Source: an uncultured Oscillospiraceae bacterium
GTDB taxonomy: Bacteria; Bacillota; Clostridia; Oscillospirales; Acutalibacteraceae
DNA length: 64,000 nt
Assembly: GCA_900543795.1 (NCBI GenBank)
Contig: UQSH01000003.1
Location: 1 to 64,000 of the forward strand
Direction: 5' to 3'
Made by a program: the position numbers and the translations under genes. Of this stretch, positions 8,660-15,687 are shown piece by piece. Position 1 is the stretch's first letter. Each line of letters opens with the position of its first letter. The notes below the pieces were generated by a model. It did not search any database and was not told where the DNA came from. It saw nothing but the letters and a program-made list of their open reading frames with translations.

Positions 8660-11600
8660 ATGAAAAAACGTGTTTTCGCCTTTTTTTTGGCGCTGTGCCT
8701 TTCGTTCGGCTTTTTGTCGACCGACTGCGGCTTGTTTACGGTGGCGCATGCCGCTACATCAGGTCTCTGTGTCTGTGGTAGTGCTGTTCACCATGATATG
8801 CTGGGACACACCAGTCACAATTTTGTTACTTGGGATTCCAATTATCGCTGGGGTACGCGCAACGAATATAATCCGGACACCGGCAAGTATGAAGATAAAC
8901 GATATATGTATGGAAGCTATATTAACTCTTTTGAAGAGCTGAATTTGGCGTATGAGCTCAGTAAGGCTGAGGCTGAAGCAAATAATGATCCCTCACTGAT
9001 TATCGATACATTTATCATGGCGAAAGATTTTGTGGTGACCAAGCCATGGATTGTTCCCGAGGGTTCCAATATTACTGTCATTACTCAGGGCTATGATATC
9101 AAGGTGGATCTGACCGGCTTGCAGCACTGGTACCAGCATTATTATTCCGCCATCATTGCAGCTGACAGCTGTAAAGTCACCTTGAACTCCGGTCTCGGGA
9201 ACAAGGCTACCAAAATTTACGGCGTCACCCACCCCCTCGACGACACTACCAACAGAACTGACATCGATCGTTATTTTTCCGCTATTAGCGTTGCAGGCAA
9301 GGATAGTGCCGTGAACCTGTACGGTATTGAAATCGATATGGACGATACTCAAACCTGCTACGGCATTTATTGTCATGCGGCGGGTGTTGTTAATGTTTAC
9401 GATTGTGCCTACGGTAAAAGTGAGAAGAAAATTCAAACCAAATTAACCGGAAATAATTATGAGGCGGTTTATCTCAGAGGCGGTGCTCTTAATATGTACG
9501 GCGGCCTTATTACCGGAAATCAATCTCACGGCATACATCAAGAGTTGTATGACTTTTCTGGCATTGGTTGGGGCCCATATAGGAATGAATTGAATATTTA
9601 CGGCGGCACGATTTCCGACAATCAAGGTGCCGGCATATATGTCAGTGTTCAACCCCTTGAGGCTTTTAAGAATTTGAAGCATACAATACAGCTCTATGGA
9701 GGCACCATCACCGGCAACAAGCAGGGCGGTATACAGCTTCTTAAAAACTCCACGCTAGCGCTGCACGGCGAGGAGGTGGATACCTCCATTGCTCTACCGA
9801 AAGGCAACAGAAATACCGATGCCGTCTTGGGTCCAATCAAAATCACCGGGAACACCGGCGGCAACGTAATTGCCCACTGTGACAGCCCGGGAAGCATCAC
9901 CGTGACCGCTGGCAGCGATTCTGTGCTGCGTGAGGGCAGTACCATCGGCGTTACCGAAACCGCCCTGACTACCTACAGCAAGGATCAGGAAAATGTCACT
10001 GACGGCACTCCCGAAAGCTGGTCGTTTTTTACCTCTGACTTATCCGGCTATGTTATGTCCTTTGAAAACGGCAAGGTAATTCAATCCAGGTATATTATGC
10101 CGACCTTGCAGATGCAGGATATCAATACCACCTACACCGGCAAGCCCTTCGCTGCCTCGCTTGCCTGCGTTTCCGCCTCCTGCGAGGGCGAATGGGTGTG
10201 GAGAACAAAGGTGCCGACGAATGTGACAGACAGCGGAAAATATTGGATAGATTTTCGCCCCTATGCTAATCACTATACCAGAGTCAGCTATCAGATTAAT
10301 GTTACCATAAACCCTAAGCCGATCAGCCTGACTATCACTCCCAACGGCGGCACTTACGGCGGAACCATTACGCCTGCCACCGCCACCATAGATGGCTTGG
10401 TGGAGGGGGATACCACCACGGCGGTTACGCTGAAGTATTACGGTACTTCAAACGACAATACGTGGTACGATTATGTTACCACTCCGCCGACGCTGGCGGG
10501 AACATATACCGTAAAGGCGTATCTCAATACCTCCAACTATAAATTACCCGACACGAGGACCGCCAAATACAGGGTTCTGCGTGGAACACAGGAGACGCCG
10601 ACGCTGATAGGGCATAACGAGACCTTCCAAGGCAAAAATGATGCCTACATTGAGGGGCTGACAACCGATATGCTGATCAGTAGTGACGGCGGTGCAACCT
10701 ACAGGTTGCTGAATTCCTCCACTATCAACGATCCTCTTCCGCCAAAGACCTACTATGTGCAATACAAGGATACCTCTAATCTTGAGCGCTCTGAACCGAC
10801 TGTTATCACCCTGTCAGAAGGTCCGAAAATGCAGGTTACGCTGCCGGAAAGCGACGCTCAAAAGGGTTATACCATCACTGCCGACAGCACGGAGTTGGCC
10901 TGGGGTGAGGAGCTCACTCTCAACTATTCTCTGAAAAACGGCTATACCGAGACCGACAGCTTTAAGATCACGGTGAATGGCACCGATATCACCGCATCCA
11001 TCCGTGAGCAAGGAAGCTATACCTTTGTGCCCACCGACAATGTGACGGTGGAGGTGACCGGAGTGGCGGATACCATCGCCCCGGATGTGACGCTTAGCGC
11101 AAAAACGGTGAGCTGGAAGCAGTTTTTCAATAAGCTTACTTTTGGCTTGTTCTTTAAGGAAACGGTCGATGTCACCGTGGTCGCCGACGATGGCGGCAGC
11201 GGCATTGATACCGCTGAATATCTGGTGACGGAGGAACCCTTCACTACGGAGCAAGCGGTCAAGGATGATACATCCGTATGGACGGCTCTCACGCTGAAAA
11301 ACGGCTCTGCCACTATAACGGTGACCGAGCAAGGAAAAAAATACGTATATGTGCGAGTGAGCGATGCAGCCGGAAACATCATGGTGGTCAGTGCCGACGG
11401 CGGTATGGTGGTGTATACCGATTCCACTGCCGACACCCACAGCATCGATTTTACTAAAACCGAAACGCAGGATGTTACCGCTAAGGTGAATTTGAACGGA
11501 AATACCGTAAAAGACATTTACAACGGCACTGTGCTGATTGACAGCACTCAATACACCGTTTCGGCCGATGGCACCATCGCCCTGAAGGCGGCGTATTTGG

Positions 11601-14008
11601 ATACCCTGACGGCGGGTGAGTATACTCTGCACATCACCTACAACCCCTGCGGCGAGCAATATGCGGAATATCCCGCCGACGGGGAGAACATCAATGAAGA
11701 ACCGCAAATCACCTCGCTGAAGCTGACGGTGAAAAAGCAAACCGGCACGGCAACCATTACCGGCACGCCGGATAAGACATATGACGGCACTCCCGTCAGT
11801 GCGCCACAATATACCTGCAACAACACGGAAGGTATCGTTACGGTGGAATACAAGGCGCAGGGAGCGGACGACAGCGAGTACAAAACAACCGCTCCTAAGA
11901 TGGCAGGTAAGTATACTGTCCGGGTAACGGTTGCGGCAGACGAGAATTACAAAGCAGCTTCGGATACGGCAGATTTCACGATTTTCGCAAAGAAAATTAC
12001 TGTAGCTATTGACGGAAAAACGAGCATTTACGGCGATGATATCGTAACACTTACTTCAACCTGCAACGGTATTGTAAACGGTGATTCAAATGTATATAGT
12101 CTTTCCACTATTGCAAGCAAGACCGCAGGTGTCGGAACTTACGATATTACGGGTACTGTGTTAGATGATAATTACAGCATTACCTTTACGGGAGGGGAAA
12201 ACGCATACGAAATTACAAAGCGTAATCTTACCGTAACCGTTGTTGTAAATGATAAGCAGTATGACGGACTGAATACAGCAAGTATCAAGTCGGTTAAACT
12301 TAACAATGTTGCAAATAACGACAGCATTACCCTTTTAAACGGCACACCGACCTTTAATTCTGTAAATGTTGCAAACGGTATCGGTATTACATTTACCGAC
12401 TTTACTTTAAGCGGTGATGCAGATGTGGTGAAGAACTACACTTTAACACAACCTGCGGGCGTTACTGCAAACATTACAAACGGCTGGAATCCGGTAAAAG
12501 ATACGGAATACACCGCAAGTATACCGAATGCAAAAGGCTGGTTAAAGGAAGATTTGACCGTTACTGCAAAGGACGGCTACGAGCTTTCACTTACCAATAC
12601 CGCAGATGGAACTTGGGAAAATACTCTTATCGGTGCAGTTGAGAGTGCGGACAGCAGTTTGAAATTCTATGTACGCAACAAAACAACAGGTGCAATTTCC
12701 GAACAGGTAAACGAAGTCTATAAGTTAGATAAGAACACCGAAACTACGGGAACTGCCGGCAAGGTTGAATTTGTGGGACTAAGCAGTTGGCAGACTTTTG
12801 TAAATCATATTACTTTCGGTCTGTTCTACAAAGATGAGGTAACCGTAAAAGCAGAAGCAGATGACAGACTTTCCGGAGTGGCGAGCATTGAATACGCTGT
12901 TTCAGACAAGGCGATGTCCTTAGAAGAGGTAATGGCAATCACCGACTGGACAACAATGCCGAAAGACGGTGTAGGCGTAACGGTAGAAGATGAAAAGACA
13001 TTTGTTTATTTCATCCGCATTACTGACAAGGCGGGAAATGCGACTTACATTTCTACCGACGGTGCAGAGTATGACACTACTTGCCCTGCAATCGGTGGTA
13101 TTGAAAACGGTAGCATTTACCACACCACACAGGTGATAACTGTTACCGACAAAAATTTTGAAAGCATTACAGTAAACGGCGAGCCTGCAACTCTCGACAG
13201 CGAAGGTAAACTTGCTTTAAACGGTAATCTTGAAACAACCTATGCCATCCAGGTAATGGATAAAGCCGGCAATGTAACCGAGTACACCGTAACAATGAAA
13301 GTCATTGCGGACATTACAGATTCCATAAAAGACATTACCGTGGATGATATAAAAAGTGATGACAAAGAAACCATTGAAACGGTTATCAAAAATATCAATG
13401 AAGAACTGAAAAACGACGATTTGACCGATGAGGAAAAAGCAGAACTTGAAGTTGAGAAGCAGAAAGCAGAAGACCTTATCAAGAAAATCGAAGAAGCAAT
13501 CGGTTCTACCGAAACGGATAATATCGACAAGGTAAAAGATATTACTCCGGAAAATGTGAAAACCGAAGATAAATCTGACCTTGAGAATGCCAAAGATGAA
13601 CTTGAAAAAGCACTTGATGATTACAAAGATAATCTAACAGATGACGAAAAGAAAGACATTCAGGACGAAATCGACCGTATCGAAAAGGCTCTTGAAGTCA
13701 TTGATAAGGTAGAAAAGGTGGAAGATTTAATTAACAAGTTACCGGAGAATATTGCTAAGTCTGATGCCGATGCAATCAAGAAAGCAGATGAAGCATACAA
13801 CGCTCTTTCAAAATATGAGCAGTCCATCTTTGATAAGAATGCAAAGAAGAAACTGGATAATGCAAAATCTGCACTGGAAGCATTGAAAAGTCCAGCAACC
13901 GGAGATAACGGAAAAATTTGGATGTGGTTTGCACTTCTCTTTGTAAGTGGCGGCGGACTACTCGGTACAACTGCTTACAAAAGAAAAAGAAAAGAAACCG
14001 AAAACTAA
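8660..14008 (+). CDS. Giant cell-wall-anchored surface protein (beta-helix, MBG/YDG repeats, SPATG sorting signal)
   Basis: 1782 residues, with AGGGAGG before ATG 8660. A signal peptide ends near residue 31 (TVAHA). Residues ~210-375 look like a right-handed parallel beta-helix, with repeated YGGTISDNQGAGIYV-like turns. Residues ~550-630 and ~1030-1270 contain MBG/YDG-type modules (for example KTYDGTPVS). An F.N.(L/I)TFGLF(F/Y) motif appears near 823 and 1379, each followed by an acidic, SG(I/V)..(A/I)EY-containing strand region. Residues ~1550-1740 are highly charged and helical (DLTDEEKAELEVEKQKAEDL). The C-terminus has SPATGD, a hydrophobic segment and KRKRK, a sortase signal close to the (S/P)PXTG type known from Clostridia. 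Codon choice changes near 11985 from GC-rich to AT-rich, suggesting the gene was put together from two sources. The likely role is adhesion. Confidence 0.85.
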   Translation: MKKRVFAFFLALCLSFGFLSTDCGLFTVAHAATSGLCVCGSAVHHDMLGHTSHNFVTWDSNYRWGTRNEYNPDTGKYEDKRYMYGSYINSFEELNLAYELSKAEAEANNDPSLIIDTFIMAKDFVVTKPWIVPEGSNITVITQGYDIKVDLTGLQHWYQHYYSAIIAADSCKVTLNSGLGNKATKIYGVTHPLDDTTNRTDIDRYFSAISVAGKDSAVNLYGIEIDMDDTQTCYGIYCHAAGVVNVYDCAYGKSEKKIQTKLTGNNYEAVYLRGGALNMYGGLITGNQSHGIHQELYDFSGIGWGPYRNELNIYGGTISDNQGAGIYVSVQPLEAFKNLKHTIQLYGGTITGNKQGGIQLLKNSTLALHGEEVDTSIALPKGNRNTDAVLGPIKITGNTGGNVIAHCDSPGSITVTAGSDSVLREGSTIGVTETALTTYSKDQENVTDGTPESWSFFTSDLSGYVMSFENGKVIQSRYIMPTLQMQDINTTYTGKPFAASLACVSASCEGEWVWRTKVPTNVTDSGKYWIDFRPYANHYTRVSYQINVTINPKPISLTITPNGGTYGGTITPATATIDGLVEGDTTTAVTLKYYGTSNDNTWYDYVTTPPTLAGTYTVKAYLNTSNYKLPDTRTAKYRVLRGTQETPTLIGHNETFQGKNDAYIEGLTTDMLISSDGGATYRLLNSSTINDPLPPKTYYVQYKDTSNLERSEPTVITLSEGPKMQVTLPESDAQKGYTITADSTELAWGEELTLNYSLKNGYTETDSFKITVNGTDITASIREQGSYTFVPTDNVTVEVTGVADTIAPDVTLSAKTVSWKQFFNKLTFGLFFKETVDVTVVADDGGSGIDTAEYLVTEEPFTTEQAVKDDTSVWTALTLKNGSATITVTEQGKKYVYVRVSDAAGNIMVVSADGGMVVYTDSTADTHSIDFTKTETQDVTAKVNLNGNTVKDIYNGTVLIDSTQYTVSADGTIALKAAYLDTLTAGEYTLHITYNPCGEQYAEYPADGENINEEPQITSLKLTVKKQTGTATITGTPDKTYDGTPVSAPQYTCNNTEGIVTVEYKAQGADDSEYKTTAPKMAGKYTVRVTVAADENYKAASDTADFTIFAKKITVAIDGKTSIYGDDIVTLTSTCNGIVNGDSNVYSLSTIASKTAGVGTYDITGTVLDDNYSITFTGGENAYEITKRNLTVTVVVNDKQYDGLNTASIKSVKLNNVANNDSITLLNGTPTFNSVNVANGIGITFTDFTLSGDADVVKNYTLTQPAGVTANITNGWNPVKDTEYTASIPNAKGWLKEDLTVTAKDGYELSLTNTADGTWENTLIGAVESADSSLKFYVRNKTTGAISEQVNEVYKLDKNTETTGTAGKVEFVGLSSWQTFVNHITFGLFYKDEVTVKAEADDRLSGVASIEYAVSDKAMSLEEVMAITDWTTMPKDGVGVTVEDEKTFVYFIRITDKAGNATYISTDGAEYDTTCPAIGGIENGSIYHTTQVITVTDKNFESITVNGEPATLDSEGKLALNGNLETTYAIQVMDKAGNVTEYTVTMKVIADITDSIKDITVDDIKSDDKETIETVIKNINEELKNDDLTDEEKAELEVEKQKAEDLIKKIEEAIGSTETDNIDKVKDITPENVKTEDKSDLENAKDELEKALDDYKDNLTDDEKKDIQDEIDRIEKALEVIDKVEKVEDLINKLPENIAKSDADAIKKADEAYNALSKYEQSIFDKNAKKKLDNAKSALEALKSPATGDNGKIWMWFALLFVSGGGLLGTTAYKRKRKETEN

Positions 14009-14032
14009 AATTTCATAACTTAAAAAATTACT

Positions 14033-14065
14033 TATCCCGTCTGCTTACTTCAAACAGGCGGGATA
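14033..14065 (+). terminator. Terminator after the giant wall-anchored protein
   Basis: TATCCCGTCTG pairs with CAGGCGGGATA (one G-U pair) around an 11-nt loop, followed by AAAATTTT. It lies 25 nt after the stop. Confidence 0.75.
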
Positions 14066-14118
14066 AAATTTTGCCCAGAAAAAACAGTATTTCTACTTTC
14101 CGAAGAAAAACATCCAGA

Positions 14119-14399
14119 CCTTCTCAGGTTCAAGTCCTAATCAATATAAAAAACAGCACATACTCCCCAAAGAGTGTGTGCTGTTTGGTGCGGGTAACAG
14201 GACTTGCCGTCTGCTTCGGCTTCGCCTTGCATACTTATGGCTCGGCGACCGTTGCAAAGCAACAGTACCCGCCTCACCGCTCTTCACTAAAAACAGTCCA
14301 CCGGACTGTTTTCTTTACGCTCAAACCTTCTCAGGTTCAAGTCCTGATATATAAAAAGGCACCCAATGGGTGCCTTTTTGGTGCGGGTAACAGGACTTG
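14119..14399. repeat. Two diverged units built from tRNA-Leu 3'-end fragments and hairpins
   Basis: CCTTCTCAGGTTCAAGTCCT occurs at 14119-14138 and 14326-14345. A 23-nt string beginning TTTGGTGCGGGTAACAGG (the CCA end plus acceptor and T-arm of tRNA-Leu, reversed) occurs at 14184-14206 and, as part of the real tRNA, at 14377-14399. Between the paired segments lie terminator-like hairpins (AACAGCACA...TGTGCTGTT and AAAGGCACC...GGTGCCTTT). A third hairpin AAACAGTCC-ACC-GGACTGTTT is at ~14291-14311. The unit near the tRNA also forms a 15-bp inverted repeat CAGGTTCAAGTCCTG / CAGGACTTGAACCTG around the terminator. These look like attachment-site scars or repeated copying of the tRNA 3' end. Confidence 0.65.
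14353..14379. terminator. Terminator of tRNA-Leu
   Basis: AAAAAGGCACC and GGTGCCTTTTT form the stem directly downstream of the CCA end of the tRNA on the minus strand. Symmetry gives T-runs on both strands. Confidence 0.8.
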
Positions 14400-14462
14400 A
14401 ACCTGCACGCTTTCGCACAAGATCCTAAATCTTGCGTGTCTGCCAATTCCACCATACCCGCA
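14379..14462 (-). tRNA. tRNA-Leu (anticodon UAG), CCA encoded
   Basis: On the minus strand TGCGGGT...ACCCGCA forms a complete 7-bp acceptor stem followed by encoded CCA. The D-arm region reads TGGAATTGGCAGACACG. The anticodon stem CAAGA/TCTTG encloses TTTAGGA, giving anticodon TAG. A long variable arm (GTGCGAAAGCGTG) and T-arm GGTTCAAGTCC confirm a class II leucine tRNA. It is the only tRNA in the window and marks the right edge of the accessory region. Confidence 0.95.
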
Positions 14463-14512
14463 TTAATATACATTCTATCATTGATTTGTAATGAAATCAA
14501 CAAAAATTTTTA

Positions 14513-15226
14513 TTAATCTGTTTTTGCCTCTTTATTTACTATTGCATAAACCGCACAATAAACCTTTTTTGCGCCATAGGCTTTAAGTGTTAAGGCGGCA
14601 GAGGAAAGAGTTGAGCCGGTTGTTTTAACATCATCTACAAGCAAAATTATTTTATCCTTAACATCGGCATTTTCTGCAAGGTCAAAGACGCCGTACATAT
14701 TAATAAATCTATCCTTTGCCGACTGACGCTTTTGCATTTTAGTTTTGCGCTTTTTAATCAATAAATCTTCAAGAGGAATATTACAGCCTTGTGAAACACA
14801 ATCAGCAAGAAGCTTCGCCTGATTAAACCCTCTTTTTGCCTCGTCTGCTTTTAGCATAGGGATATATGTTACAGAATCAAAGCTTATATCGGAAAAGTTT
14901 TCTTTAACTGCGAATGAAATGCGTTTGCCCTGCTCAACAGAGAGCTCGGGACTGTTATACATTTTCAAATTTAAAACACCGTGAGCAACCGAGCCGCCGT
15001 AATAATAAGGAGCGGTTACACCGTTATACTCGGGAGAACGCTTTGATTTTTTACAGATACAATCTCTTTTTTCGCAACCGCATTTAAGACAAAAGGGAGC
15101 CTTTATAAATTCAAGTGCTTCACATTCATCGCAGAGATATTGATTATATTCAATTATATCTCCGCACAATGCGCATCTTTTGGGAAAAAGTGCAACCAAA
15201 AGCTTTGATAATGCTTCTTTAATCAT
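14513..15226 (-). CDS. comF: ComF family phosphoribosyltransferase-like protein
   Basis: 237 residues. The N-terminus has a zinc-ribbon pattern (CALCGD, CDEC, then CLKCGC and CIC), and the C-terminal half has a type I phosphoribosyltransferase fold with the PRPP-binding loop ILLVDDVKTTGST. ComF works with DNA uptake proteins in naturally competent bacteria, at the cytoplasmic side, in handling incoming single-stranded DNA; its enzymatic activity is unsettled. The start ATG overlaps the stop of the comEA-like gene by ATGA, so the two are translationally coupled. It is the last gene of the tepA-spoIIIE-comEA operon; tRNA-Leu follows. Confidence 0.9.
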   Translation of the reverse strand: MIKEALSKLLVALFPKRCALCGDIIEYNQYLCDECEALEFIKAPFCLKCGCEKRDCICKKSKRSPEYNGVTAPYYYGGSVAHGVLNLKMYNSPELSVEQGKRISFAVKENFSDISFDSVTYIPMLKADEAKRGFNQAKLLADCVSQGCNIPLEDLLIKKRKTKMQKRQSAKDRFINMYGVFDLAENADVKDKIILLVDDVKTTGSTLSSAALTLKAYGAKKVYCAVYAIVNKEAKTD

Positions 15227-15666
15227 ACTGTTACATACGGTTCGATTTTAGCATAAACCGAATCTCCGATTCCGCTGATATTTTTTAACTGCTCAACACT
15301 TGTATATTCTCCGAGATAATCACGATAAGCGATAATTGCGTTTGCGCGTGCTTCCCCTACCCCGTCTATCTGCATTAAATCAGAGGCAGTGCAGGTGTTA
15401 AGATTAATCGGAAATGAAGCATAGCCGCTGTTATCTTGTTCACTATAAGAAGAATAATTGTCTGTACCTTGTACTGACTGCGAAGAAGAATCATAGGAAA
15501 ACGACGGAGCGGTTTTAAGGCTTTCAGCGGTTGCTTGATAGTCATTGCTGACACGAGGAACAGAAAAGCCGATATAAACAAAAACAACTGCAAGAACAAT
15601 TAACGAAACGGATATGATTATTTCCGTTTGCTTTTTGCTTTCCGATTTTTTACTGCCTTTACTCAT
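15223..15666 (-). CDS. comEA: ComEA-like helix-hairpin-helix DNA-binding protein
   Basis: 147 residues from ATG 15666 (MSKGSKKSE), preceded by GACGGAG; a TTG seven codons earlier directly abuts the ftsK stop and is less likely. It has a membrane segment near the N-terminus (IIISVSLIVLAVVFVYIGF), a serine- and tyrosine-rich linker and a C-terminal helix-hairpin-helix pair: INLNTCTASDLMQIDGVGEA, then LKNISGIGDSVYAKIEPYV. ComEA binds double-stranded DNA outside the membrane during transformation. Here it lies directly after the DNA translocase gene and before comF. It lacks the SLBB domain of longer relatives. Confidence 0.85.
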   Translation of the reverse strand: MSKGSKKSESKKQTEIIISVSLIVLAVVFVYIGFSVPRVSNDYQATAESLKTAPSFSYDSSSQSVQGTDNYSSYSEQDNSGYASFPINLNTCTASDLMQIDGVGEARANAIIAYRDYLGEYTSVEQLKNISGIGDSVYAKIEPYVTV

Positions 15667-15687
15667 AACAACTCCGTCAAAATTCAA

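Noticed and set aside
10814..11809. Long open frame (331 codons) on the minus strand inside the giant surface gene
   Set aside because: It lies fully antisense to an intact repeat-rich gene with signal peptide and sorting signal; its sequence has no domain pattern and reflects the GC-richer codons of the sense strand.
14119..14399. Regularly spaced repeats as a CRISPR-like array
   Set aside because: Only two units, with 65-207 nt spacing, derived from tRNA sequence; no cas genes.
13918..14400. 160-codon plus-strand frame overlapping the end of the SPATG protein and the tRNA-derived repeats
   Set aside because: It crosses the terminator and repeat units, has no homology pattern and repeats the same peptide because of the DNA repeats.
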